A stretch of DNA of 64,000 nt. Origin: a virus. The stretch is taken from IMG/VR virus record IMGVR_UViG_3300032249_000542, positions 1 through 64,000 of that record; one strand, written 5' to 3'. Every line of letters starts with the position of its first letter. Within the stretch, counting starts at the first letter, position 1. The position numbers were made by a program, and so were the translations under genes. Below, piece by piece: positions 45,653 to 53,919 of this stretch. Under the pieces are notes generated by a model. That model saw nothing but the letters and a program-made list of their open reading frames with translations. It was not told where the DNA came from and searched no databases.

Positions 45653-46188
45653 TGAATACAATAGGCAGATATCAAGATGATGAACGTGGTCAGTATAATT
45701 TTAATTTTAGTGACAATGATGGTAAGCATATAAGTGTATCTTTTCGTGCTGAACCTGACTGGGATTTAAATGTAGTCTTTCAAGAGTTTCGAAACTTTTT
45801 GATTGCATCAGGTCATGATGTTGAAGGTGAAGTTGGTGAAATACATGCGTATGATGAATCAGATGAAGATGATAATTCAATGGAACAAAGTTGGGAAGAT
45901 GATTCTGATGAAGATCACGTAATTACACAAGCACAATCGGCAGATATATTTTCGATGGATCATTTGCCCAACAACGGATGGCCGTTCGGTGGTTTGACTA
46001 CATCACCACTACCTGCACTTAGTTCGCAATCATTTAATCAATTTCCAACAATGGCACCATTGACCTCACAACAAGTTCAATCGTGGAGTTTATCATCCGA
46101 TCAAATTCAAGCATTGACTACTGCTGATCTTTCAATGTGGCGAGTTGATGCTCCTGGGACAATCGGTGGAGCAAAGGTTACTTTCTAA
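45652..46188 (+). CDS. Acidic protein with Ser/Pro-rich tail
   Basis: 178 aa. First part EFRNFLIASGHDVEGEVGEI, then a long acidic stretch (SDEDDNSMEQSWEDDSDEDH) and a low-complexity Ser/Gln/Pro/Leu tail with repeated SxQxxxxxS units. Lies between dsbA and gp33. Not recognised as a T4 gene; could be a regulator. Confidence 0.55.
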   Translation: MNTIGRYQDDERGQYNFNFSDNDGKHISVSFRAEPDWDLNVVFQEFRNFLIASGHDVEGEVGEIHAYDESDEDDNSMEQSWEDDSDEDHVITQAQSADIFSMDHLPNNGWPFGGLTTSPLPALSSQSFNQFPTMAPLTSQQVQSWSLSSDQIQALTTADLSMWRVDAPGTIGGAKVTF

Positions 46189-46190
46189 CA

Positions 46191-46412
46191 ATGCCCACTA
46201 AAGATGAGATGATGAAGTTTGCACGCTCGATAGATGAGATAGTTTCTAAAACAGACTATAACTATATTGAAGCAATTGTAGAACATTGCAAAGTTACTGG
46301 CATGGAGATTGAGGTTGCTGCTACATTAGTCAATCAAAATCTTAAAGCTAAAATAGAAAACAATGCAATGGACTTAAACTTGTTACCTAAATCTAATAGA
46401 CTTCCAATATGA
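46191..46412 (+). CDS. 33: gp33-like late transcription co-activator
   Basis: 73 aa, shorter than T4 gp33 (112). TDYNYIEAIVEHCKVTGMEIE and AKIENNAMDLNLLPKSNRLP align with the T4 gp33 MSYLEATTAF...IQSEAIDENLLRPS region. gp33 links RNA polymerase to the gp45 sliding clamp for late transcription. Starts two bases after the previous stop and couples to gp59. Confidence 0.8.
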   Translation: MPTKDEMMKFARSIDEIVSKTDYNYIEAIVEHCKVTGMEIEVAATLVNQNLKAKIENNAMDLNLLPKSNRLPI

Positions 46413-47002
46413 CAGGGTATGAAACATTCGCTCTCTTTCATCCACTAAAATTACACTTTACAACAGACTATGATTATTTCAAGTACAATGGAAAGTGTAA
46501 TATTAGTATGGATGCTTTTGAGAGACGAAAAGACAAATATCATTTCTACAAATTGTCACGTAAGTATACCAACGATGAAGAATTAAAGTGGTTTCTTATT
46601 GCCAATCTTGTAGAAAACGATAAACTGTGGGTTGGTGATTTGTTAGGTGATGGTGCGGATCAAAACTTTAAGAGAAGGCAAAAAACCCTACAGTCATTGA
46701 CATACACATTTGAAAATGACTGTAGGAACATCTTTGATGGAGTTGAAAATCCAAACGAATTACTTAGATGCAAGAATGGTGAATATCCACCTCTGCTTAC
46801 AAAGTATTTGCATAGGGATGTACAGATCGAAACAATTTGTATCCTTTCTAGAATACTTGGTCTGACAGATATCTGGAATTCCTGTATTGCTGAAAACATT
46901 CGTTGGCCAACTTTACGAAATACATTTTTAAAATATACACCGTTTCTTCCACAAGATATTACACCTTTTAAGTTAAAACTAAAAATCATAATAAATGAAT
47001 AA
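46409..47002 (+). CDS. 59: gp59 helicase loader
   Basis: 197 aa. YETFALFHPLKLHFTTDYDYFKYNGK is the T4 gp59 start, followed by FYKLSRKYTNDEELKWFLIANLV and NELLRCKNGEYPPLLTKYLHRD. Loads gp41 helicase onto gp32-coated forks and recombination intermediates. Length close to T4 (217). Overlaps the previous stop and next start. Confidence 0.92.
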   Translation: MTGYETFALFHPLKLHFTTDYDYFKYNGKCNISMDAFERRKDKYHFYKLSRKYTNDEELKWFLIANLVENDKLWVGDLLGDGADQNFKRRQKTLQSLTYTFENDCRNIFDGVENPNELLRCKNGEYPPLLTKYLHRDVQIETICILSRILGLTDIWNSCIAENIRWPTLRNTFLKYTPFLPQDITPFKLKLKIIINE

Positions 47003-47864
47003 ACTACTTCTCATTCTTGCGATTGTATCAATGGGTGCGTTAGCTAAAGAATCTGAACCATCCGTTTTACATTTCGATTCTACTGAAAATAGAATGGAGT
47101 ATAATCAAAACATTAGCAAGGTAAGATCACTAGCAAGTCTTACTAAACTAATGACTGCTATGGTTTCTTTGGACTATGACTCAAATATGCTACGTGAGGT
47201 TGAGTTAAAACCATTGGCGAGTACAAAACTCCCAAAACGTAATTATTCACGAAGTGAACTTTTCCATGCAATGTTGATCCGTAGTGACAATGGTGCAGCA
47301 GAAACGATTGCTTCTGATTACCCAGGTGGTCGTGCTAAATTCATTGCAGCTATGAATAACAAGGCAAAGGAAATGGGTTTAACAAGTACGTATTTCAAAG
47401 ACCCTTCTGGTTTGAGTGCAAGTAATGTGAGTACGGCTCTTGATGTTATGGATATGGTTACTGCTGCATCAACCTATGCAATCATTCGTGAAACTAGTGT
47501 AAAGAAACAGGCAATAATTGAAATGCAGTATAAAAAGAAGGTGCGTACCATTGCATTGAAAAATACTAACCATGCACTATTGTTTGAATTTGATAATGTG
47601 ATTACAAGCAAGACTGGATATACTGTACCTGCAGGTTGGTGTGTTGCAATGATGGTAGAACGATTAGAGAAAGCACCAGAACCCGACAAAGATATCATTG
47701 GTCGCCTTATAGATTTCTACAACGGTAAACCAACTATAGAATCAGGTAAAGGTGTTATTCATCGCCACGTAATTGTGGTAATGGGTGCTAAAAATCCAAA
47801 GGATCGTATTGACAAAGTGAAGGATATCATGTACAATGAGATATTGGATAACGAACTACCATGA
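46995..47864 (+). CDS. Secreted serine D-Ala-D-Ala carboxypeptidase (S11)
   Basis: 289 aa with an N-terminal signal (LLLILAIVSMGALA). Penicillin-binding-type active site complete: SLTK (Ser48-Lys51), RSDNG (97-99) and SKTGYT (Lys206-Gly208). Trims D-Ala from stem peptides in the periplasm, which loosens or protects the wall. Much shorter than cellular PBP5 and without its C-terminal anchor. Unusual in T4-type phages, likely of host origin. Couples to gp59 upstream. Confidence 0.87.
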   Translation: MNKLLLILAIVSMGALAKESEPSVLHFDSTENRMEYNQNISKVRSLASLTKLMTAMVSLDYDSNMLREVELKPLASTKLPKRNYSRSELFHAMLIRSDNGAAETIASDYPGGRAKFIAAMNNKAKEMGLTSTYFKDPSGLSASNVSTALDVMDMVTAASTYAIIRETSVKKQAIIEMQYKKKVRTIALKNTNHALLFEFDNVITSKTGYTVPAGWCVAMMVERLEKAPEPDKDIIGRLIDFYNGKPTIESGKGVIHRHVIVVMGAKNPKDRIDKVKDIMYNEILDNELP

Positions 47865-47960
47865 AGTACATTTACAAGGTGACTATATACTAGTATATAA
47901 TGCATACTGTGAATAAGATGTTATACAAAACTATACAACGCAAATACGAAAGGAAATACA

Positions 47961-48860
47961 ATGTCAGACTTTTCTCAATTCAAACGCAATCGTAATTCTC
48001 TAGAGAAACTTACGAAAGCGATTCAAGATACTAATCAACCAGCAGAAAGTGGATCAAAAGAAGATACACGTTTCTGGCAACCTGAAGTAGATAAAGCAGG
48101 AAACGGAATGGCAATCATTCGTTTTCTCCCAGGTTCTTCTATTGACGGTGACGATGCACTTCCATGGGTTCGTGTATTCAATCACGGCTTCCAAGGACCA
48201 GGTGGTTGGTATATCGAAAACTCCCTAACGACACTTGGACAAAAAGATCCAGTCTCAGAATACAATTCTACTCTATGGAATTCGGGTATTGAAGCGAATA
48301 AAGAAATCGCACGTAAACAGAAACGCCGTTTAACTTATATCTCCAACATTCTTGTTGTTTCAGATCCGAAGCATCCAGAGAACGAAGGTCAGATCAAGTT
48401 ATACAAGTATGGTAAGAAAATATTTGATAAGATTAATGAAACTATGAATCCAGAGTTTCCGGATGAGAAGCCAGTTAATCCATTTGACTTCTGGGAAGGT
48501 GCTAACTTCAAACTAAAGATTCGTCAAGTAGAAGGTTATCGCAACTACGACAAATCAGAGTTTGAATCTCCTGCACCTTTGTTTGATGGTGATGATGATA
48601 AACTTGAAGCATTGTGGAAAAAAGAATACTCACTCAAAGAGTTCTTAGAACCAAAACACTTCAAGTCTTATGATGTACTAAAAGCAAAACTTGATAAGGT
48701 ATTGGGTTTTGATGGTGAATCACCTATTGCCAAAACTAAGGCAGAAGATGCTAAGTTGAAAACATATGATGATGACGTACAAGAAATAATGTCAAAGAAA
48801 TTGCCCGCACTTGATGAGGATGATGAATTGAACTATTTCAAATCACTAGCAAACGATTAA
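47961..48860 (+). CDS. 32: gp32 single-strand DNA-binding protein
   Basis: 299 aa. Opens with SDFSQFKRNRNSLEKLTKAI (LAST-like cooperativity motif), has FLPGSSIDGDDALPWVRVFNHGF, then DPKHPENEGQIKLYKYGKKI and PFDFWEGANFKLKI. Acidic tail ends KLPALDEDDELNYF. It lacks every Cys of the T4 zinc finger, as in marine relatives. Coats single-strand DNA in replication and recombination. A strong terminator follows. Confidence 0.94.
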   Translation: MSDFSQFKRNRNSLEKLTKAIQDTNQPAESGSKEDTRFWQPEVDKAGNGMAIIRFLPGSSIDGDDALPWVRVFNHGFQGPGGWYIENSLTTLGQKDPVSEYNSTLWNSGIEANKEIARKQKRRLTYISNILVVSDPKHPENEGQIKLYKYGKKIFDKINETMNPEFPDEKPVNPFDFWEGANFKLKIRQVEGYRNYDKSEFESPAPLFDGDDDKLEALWKKEYSLKEFLEPKHFKSYDVLKAKLDKVLGFDGESPIAKTKAEDAKLKTYDDDVQEIMSKKLPALDEDDELNYFKSLAND

Positions 48861-48865
48861 TCGTT

Positions 48866-48891
48866 AATCCCCGCTTCGGCGGGGATTTTTT
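48866..48891. terminator. Bidirectional rho-independent terminator
   Basis: AATCCCCGC-TTCG-GCGGGGATT with a T run, two bases before the convergent tape-measure stop. Confidence 0.92.
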
Positions 48892-48892
48892 A

Positions 48893-51139
48893 CTAATTAG
48901 AACCACGGGCTACTCTGCGTAGTCCTTCCTCAGTAGCTATTAAGTCATAATTATATACAGTATCACTAATAACCCTATCTCCACTATTTCCATTCTTTTG
49001 TGACGATTTTGTAGAAGCGTCTGCTAACTGGAATAAAGAAGTTGATAGGTCACCGAACATATCACCAAACATAGAAAGGATCAATTCTGTTTCAGACATC
49101 TTTTCATACTTGTTTAATCCAGGTTGATTTTTTGGTGTTGTATTTTCTTGACTAGGAGCACTTTTTGAATTGCTAGCAAGTTGTTGTGAGGATCCCACTT
49201 TCTTTCCACCTTCTCCAACTCCAGAAGGCTCAGCACCATATGCAGTTTCCCATGATGCAAATTTCATAGCTCCAGGATTATTCATTCTATTAGGTAATGA
49301 CCCTGGTTTGAAGAATCCTTCTTGTCTAGCTTGTTCATTCAACAACGCAACTTTCTGTGCTTCCGATAAATCACTAAATTTAGTTGATGCGATTGAAACT
49401 CCTATAGCTTTTTCAAGTCCTTTTCCATAATTTTCAGTTGCATCAGGTGCCCAAGATTTAAGAGCTTCTGCAATAGTCTTTTTTGAATAAAATGGTTTTT
49501 CCCAAAGAGCTCTTTGAGCTTTAAACCCAGCTTCAGCTGATGGAAATTTAGCAAATTGATCCGAACCTTTTCCTTTTCCATCATCACTTGAGGTCAATTC
49601 CGAAACCGTAGATTTACTTGATTCAAAATTATCTGCATAGACTTTTTTGAAATCAAATCTTTCTAGATTTTTCATTTCTTTTTGTGGATCCAACATACGT
49701 AAAACTCTTTCATCCCGACTCATCAAATCTCTAATTCTACCTATAGTTAAACCTTCATATTTTCCGTCTTTTATGTTTTTTTCTATTTCTGCAGGAGTTC
49801 CCTCTCCTCTTAGAGAAGCATATTCTATCCACCACCTTCTGGTGTCAGGAAGATTTAAATTTAATGGAGCATCATCTCCTCTCTCTGTATTTAATTGAAT
49901 AATTCCCGCACCTTTTTCGATCTGAGATTCTAGTTGCTTTATTGCTCCTTCTTTTCCTTCATATTTTTTTTCATATCTTTTTGCTTCATCCTTGTCCCTA
50001 GATGTGGTTAACCCCGCATATGCTTTTGCAGCACCTGCACCTAAAGCTGCTCCAAGTAATGATCCTACTCCTGCTATCGGTGATCCAATAACTGCACCTA
50101 AAGCAGCACCAATCAATACATATATTGTATCTTTATTTTGATCCATCCATAGTCTTGTATATCCCATTATATCTTTACCAACCGCAATCATTACATCACC
50201 TAATGTTTTTGCTGCAGCCAATCCATGTGCTAGAATGGTATTGAAAGTACCTTTAATATTTTTTTCTATAGAACTAGTTGTTTCTTCTAATGATTTGGAC
50301 GCTTTATTTAAGTTTGTAGTGAAAAAAGTTGTATTGAATGTCTCATCTAATTTTCTGGCAAATCCAGTCATAAAAGTTTCACCTTCTTTTATACCAAAAA
50401 ATTCCTTTAAACTTTTGCTAATTCCATCAAATGCATCACCAAATACTGAGTAAAGATCAGTACCAATTTTTTTAAAATTAATACTTTTAGCTAAACTATA
50501 AATAACATATCCTCCAGCTATTAATCCTATTATTCCTGGTAAACCAAAACCAGTCATTGCAGTTAATCCACTTAAAAATGCACCACCAATACTGCCAATA
50601 GTTCCAATTAGTCCAGAAATTATAGCTCCACCAAGTCCAAGAACTCCTCCCCCAATTGATCCTAACGTATCTGTAATTCCACCAAACATTCCAGATTTTG
50701 CTGCTGGACCACTAGTTGATGGAGCTATAGATGGATTAGGTTCTGGTGTTAAAGACTTACCATAATTTTCTCGGGTCTTTGGTTTTAGTCCTTGTTTCTT
50801 TGCCATCATCTGAATATTCTGCCTCATGATATTCATGTCTTTTGCAATAATAGGTAAGAACATAGAATTCCTAGCCATTATTCTAGAACTTGCAGCTTGT
50901 GCTGTAGCAGACTTAGATTGTATTGAAGGACCTTTTGGGCCAGCATATTTGTAAGATTTTCCAAATTGCTTTTCTAAAATAGCTCCTAATATTCCAGATT
51001 TAGGAAGCATATTTCTTACGTCACGTTTTTCTTTTTGCGACTCAGAAATTGCTGTACCTAAGCTGGATATTGCTCCTTTACCGGAGTTCAATTCTTGACG
51101 AAATATAGTTTCAAATCTTGATGTTGGTCTTTTAGCCAT
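48893..51139 (-). CDS. Tape measure protein (gp29-like)
   Basis: 748 aa. Long helical N-terminal part, hydrophobic Gly-rich blocks typical of tape measures (FGGITDTLGSIGGGVLGLGG, GLPGIIGLIAGGYVIYSLA, VLIGAALGAVIGSPIAGVG) and charged helices. Sets tail length. Placed directly behind the gp26 frameshift pair, as expected for chaperone-then-tape-measure order. The C-terminal end (TEEGLRRVARGSN) may bind the baseplate hub. Confidence 0.75.
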   Translation of the reverse strand: MAKRPTSRFETIFRQELNSGKGAISSLGTAISESQKEKRDVRNMLPKSGILGAILEKQFGKSYKYAGPKGPSIQSKSATAQAASSRIMARNSMFLPIIAKDMNIMRQNIQMMAKKQGLKPKTRENYGKSLTPEPNPSIAPSTSGPAAKSGMFGGITDTLGSIGGGVLGLGGAIISGLIGTIGSIGGAFLSGLTAMTGFGLPGIIGLIAGGYVIYSLAKSINFKKIGTDLYSVFGDAFDGISKSLKEFFGIKEGETFMTGFARKLDETFNTTFFTTNLNKASKSLEETTSSIEKNIKGTFNTILAHGLAAAKTLGDVMIAVGKDIMGYTRLWMDQNKDTIYVLIGAALGAVIGSPIAGVGSLLGAALGAGAAKAYAGLTTSRDKDEAKRYEKKYEGKEGAIKQLESQIEKGAGIIQLNTERGDDAPLNLNLPDTRRWWIEYASLRGEGTPAEIEKNIKDGKYEGLTIGRIRDLMSRDERVLRMLDPQKEMKNLERFDFKKVYADNFESSKSTVSELTSSDDGKGKGSDQFAKFPSAEAGFKAQRALWEKPFYSKKTIAEALKSWAPDATENYGKGLEKAIGVSIASTKFSDLSEAQKVALLNEQARQEGFFKPGSLPNRMNNPGAMKFASWETAYGAEPSGVGEGGKKVGSSQQLASNSKSAPSQENTTPKNQPGLNKYEKMSETELILSMFGDMFGDLSTSLFQLADASTKSSQKNGNSGDRVISDTVYNYDLIATEEGLRRVARGSN

Positions 51140-51335
51140 TATCGCTTTCTGTTATTTTTTTCTGCTTCCATTTTTTGTTTTTCTGCTTCTAAGAAATTAA
51201 CCAATAAAGTTAAGTATATTTCTCTTTCCCACGGAATCATATTTTCCAATTCTGTTAAACTATATTTGTGATGCTGCATTAATGAAAAGTTAGTTTGGTA
51301 GTAATTGGAAAGATTATCATGAGAAAGAGTTAACC
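51139..51335 (-). CDS. Frameshift extension of gp26 (GT-like tail assembly chaperone part)
   Basis: About 64 aa in the -1 frame after TTTTTTC (complement of 51336-51342). Contains NYYQTNFSLMQHHKYSLTEL and ENMIPWEREIYLTLL, then a Lys-rich helix. No ATG, GTG or TTG lies before ATG at the MQHHK codon, so the NYYQTNF part is only made by -1 shifting from gp26. Precedes tape measure; its stop overlaps that start. Confidence 0.65.
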
Positions 51336-52067
51336 GAAAAAACTTTGTACACCTTCTAAATTTATCTTTTCTTCAAATCCACACTTAGAACAATTAAAAT
51401 CTAATTCTTTTGATATTTTAGGCATAGTATCAAAGAACGCTTTTATTTTTTCCAAGTGTTGCTGTTGCATACTATCAATAAATTCATTTATTTCATCTTT
51501 TTCTAAATCTTTTACATAGTAGATATTATCTTTATCAAAAATATAGTCTATACATTTAATAATAAGTTCAAAAAGAATTTCTTCCTCATTCTTTCCTTGA
51601 AACTTTTGCATAATTTCAAAGCTAGGGTACTTCATAACAATACCTAAATTATCAGTTATCATTATTTTGTTAGTGTGTTCTTCACCAAATTTTGGATTAA
51701 TCTCAAGTACGTTAATATCAAATTTTTGTGAACCTGGGCAAATATTTTGATTTCCTTCAGGGTCAATAGATAAAACATTGTTACATTTATATGTAACATT
51801 TACCACTTCTCCTACTGACCTTGCACGAAGGTTTAGAAATAAAAACTCCAAATCAAATACAGGTAATGCATCAATATCTAATTCTGAAATTAGGCAATTT
51901 TTTAATGCCTGTTTGATTGAACTGATTACTTCCTCTATTTCCGATGACTGTGATGCCATCAAAAGTAATTTTTGTTCCTTTACTAGGAATGGTCTAAATT
52001 TTACTATTTGATTATTCGATGGTAATGTTGCTTCATAAATCGGCACATCAATTTTTGGTAAAGCCAT
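51330..52067 (-). CDS. 26: gp26-like baseplate hub/tail assembly protein
   Basis: 245 aa, minus strand. LPKIDVPIYEATLPSNNQIVKFRPFLVKEQK is the T4_baseplate (PF12322) start; DLEFLFLNLRARSVGEVVNV and a C-terminal zinc pair (CSKCGFEE) follow. Three codons before the stop lies a slippery TTTTTTC. Role: hub assembly or tail chaperone. AAGGAG site upstream. Confidence 0.87.
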   Translation of the reverse strand: MALPKIDVPIYEATLPSNNQIVKFRPFLVKEQKLLLMASQSSEIEEVISSIKQALKNCLISELDIDALPVFDLEFLFLNLRARSVGEVVNVTYKCNNVLSIDPEGNQNICPGSQKFDINVLEINPKFGEEHTNKIMITDNLGIVMKYPSFEIMQKFQGKNEEEILFELIIKCIDYIFDKDNIYYVKDLEKDEINEFIDSMQQQHLEKIKAFFDTMPKISKELDFNCSKCGFEEKINLEGVQSFFG

Positions 52068-52083
52068 AAAAACTCCTTAATAA

Positions 52084-52863
52084 TTATCTATTAAATAAAC
52101 CAGTAAACGCATTTTGTACTTCTCCGATAGCTCTTGCTCCCAGAACTCCACCTACAGCTGCAGCGATTTCATTGCCATCATATTTTCCGTCATATATTGT
52201 TCTATATTTGTGATATGAAAACTGAACTGTTAATCTATGTAGGTTATCATCTGACCAAGAAAGTTGTTGTGATGATATACCAATAGGATATGCATCCATT
52301 AATTCTACGGAATATATTTGTTTTACGAAATCATCGTATTGAATTATTTTTAGTTGGGTCATGTATCCAGACCCACTTTCACCTTTTGCAAATCTAAAAT
52401 TATTTGTTTTTGGTGATCTTATTGATTCTAACCAAGCATCAAATAGTTTTCTCTCACTAAATTCATTATTACAAATGAAGGTTAAAGATATATCATTATA
52501 TACCGTTTGATTTGGAACCTTAAATGTTGGACCATATGTTTTTACGTCAGTTGTAGAATAAGACTTTCCTGGAATTTCTGTTGCTTCACATTGTAATGCT
52601 AACCATCTTGTTGCATCATTTCTCCAACTGAAACTTTGATCTGCTCCTCTTTTTTTATCGTCTCCAAATGGTGCGGTAGATTCACCTCGTGCTATTGAAC
52701 CTATAACTTCATTTGGAAAATTCAATAAATTTGAAAGAAAGTTATCCTCAAATCTTTTACTAAGATATAGTGGAATTGGAATTATAACTTGAAAACGACT
52801 AGACTTTGCCGGACCACCTTTTGCCTTAATGTTGGCAAGAAATAGATTTGGTGAAAATGACAT
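52084..52863 (-). CDS. Tail-tube-type protein (gp54/gp19-like)
   Basis: 259 aa. SSRFQVIIPIPLYLSKRF, CEATEIPGKSYSTTDVKTYG, FICNNEFSERKLFDAW and VELMDAYPIGISSQQLSWSD show the T4 gp19/gp54 tail-tube fold (PF06841-like). Placed with hub genes, so gp54 (tube initiator) is preferred over the main tube. Sits between the 52863 gene and gp26. Overlaps its upstream neighbour. Confidence 0.75.
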   Translation of the reverse strand: MSFSPNLFLANIKAKGGPAKSSRFQVIIPIPLYLSKRFEDNFLSNLLNFPNEVIGSIARGESTAPFGDDKKRGADQSFSWRNDATRWLALQCEATEIPGKSYSTTDVKTYGPTFKVPNQTVYNDISLTFICNNEFSERKLFDAWLESIRSPKTNNFRFAKGESGSGYMTQLKIIQYDDFVKQIYSVELMDAYPIGISSQQLSWSDDNLHRLTVQFSYHKYRTIYDGKYDGNEIAAAVGGVLGARAIGEVQNAFTGLFNR

Positions 52864-53441
52864 TAGAATTTTTCCTCTGATTCTGCGAATACTTGATTTT
52901 TAGATGCCTTTGCAAAGTTCTCCATTGGTAACAATGCAGCAATATCCCATTCGTTTGCATCGATTTGTACGAATTTGGATTGAATGTGTTTATACAAATA
53001 TTTCTTTAGACAAGGAGTGTGTTCGTATATTCTTGAAGTGTTTTTAAGGTAATGGTAATTTACTCTTAATCTGGTACTTGCATCATAACGGTTGTTCGTA
53101 TTTGTTTCACTCAACTTGTCTAAAAATATTAATCTTTGTCTCGGACGAATGTAATGCAGATTCAATCCAAGGAACCCATCGCCATGTTCTTCAATAGGTA
53201 TGACTAAAGGAAACTTGTCATAGTATTTCATAAACTCTTTAGTCTTTGGATCGTAGTAATAGAAATACATATTACCTACAATTGAACTATCCCTCAGTCT
53301 AGGTTTATCTTCCATCAGTCTAGTCCTTGACGGATTTAGACTTTTGACTTTAGATTGTAACCACGCACGAGCTTTTTCAGTACGAGGTGCCAATCCCTCA
53401 TTTCTTAAAGACTTTTCTATTCGATTTATTAAGTATGCCAT
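52863..53441 (-). CDS. Conserved T4-type morphogenesis-region protein
   Basis: 192 aa. YLINRIEKSLRNEGLAPRTEKARAWLQSKV, YFYYYDPKTKEFMKYYDKFP, DGFLGLNLHYIRPRQRL and DEWDIAALLPMENF. I recognise the family from marine T4-type phages, always near gp4, but its function is not established. Confidence 0.72.
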   Translation of the reverse strand: MAYLINRIEKSLRNEGLAPRTEKARAWLQSKVKSLNPSRTRLMEDKPRLRDSSIVGNMYFYYYDPKTKEFMKYYDKFPLVIPIEEHGDGFLGLNLHYIRPRQRLIFLDKLSETNTNNRYDASTRLRVNYHYLKNTSRIYEHTPCLKKYLYKHIQSKFVQIDANEWDIAALLPMENFAKASKNQVFAESEEKF

Positions 53442-53453
53442 TGTCTATTTATC

Positions 53454-53885
53454 TCACAAACCAAGGTGTTTCTCAGTTATGATTTTAAATTCCCACCCAT
53501 TGTCTTTGCAGAATTCAATAGCCGCTTTCCACTTGGATTGGTTGACAATGTAAGTCATAGATTCCTGAATGTACTTTTTAGTCTGCCGTTTCTGCTCAGG
53601 TTTCTTGGTTTGAATCTCAGGTTTGACTTCAATCACATACGTCATAACGGTACCATCTTTGCGTTTCATCTTTGCCACAAAGTCTGGGAAATAACGATGT
53701 TTCTTATTGTCAATTGGATTGTAGTATGGTATAATAAGCTCTTCGGACGCCCACCAGATTACCTCCGGATGGTCGTCTAGATACTTCATTACACGTAGTT
53801 CCCACAGAGAACGGTAAATGACATTATTTGCATTTCCGTTGTATTTTGTAGGGTTCTTGGGTTTAAATGTTCCTTTGTATGACAT
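53454..53885 (-). CDS. 4: gp4-like head completion protein (nuclease fold)
   Basis: 143 aa. SYKGTFKPKNPTKYNGNANN, IYRSLWELRVMKYLDDHPEV, YFPDFVAKMK (PD), VIEVKPEIQ (ExK) and VNQSKWKAAIEFCKDNGWEF align with T4 gp4/gp50 and TnsA-like nucleases. Needed to finish heads before tail joining. The catalytic D and E-x-K are present. First gene of the minus-strand block. Confidence 0.9.
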   Translation of the reverse strand: MSYKGTFKPKNPTKYNGNANNVIYRSLWELRVMKYLDDHPEVIWWASEELIIPYYNPIDNKKHRYFPDFVAKMKRKDGTVMTYVIEVKPEIQTKKPEQKRQTKKYIQESMTYIVNQSKWKAAIEFCKDNGWEFKIITEKHLGL

Positions 53886-53890
53886 AAATA
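53883..53890 (+). promoter_or_regulatory. Possible T4-type late promoter before the baseplate operon
   Basis: CATAAATA with following CTAT, close to late -10 sequences, 30 bases before gene 48. Confidence 0.4.
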
Positions 53891-53919
53891 CTATCTAGTT
53901 AATCTCTCAAGGCAACCCT

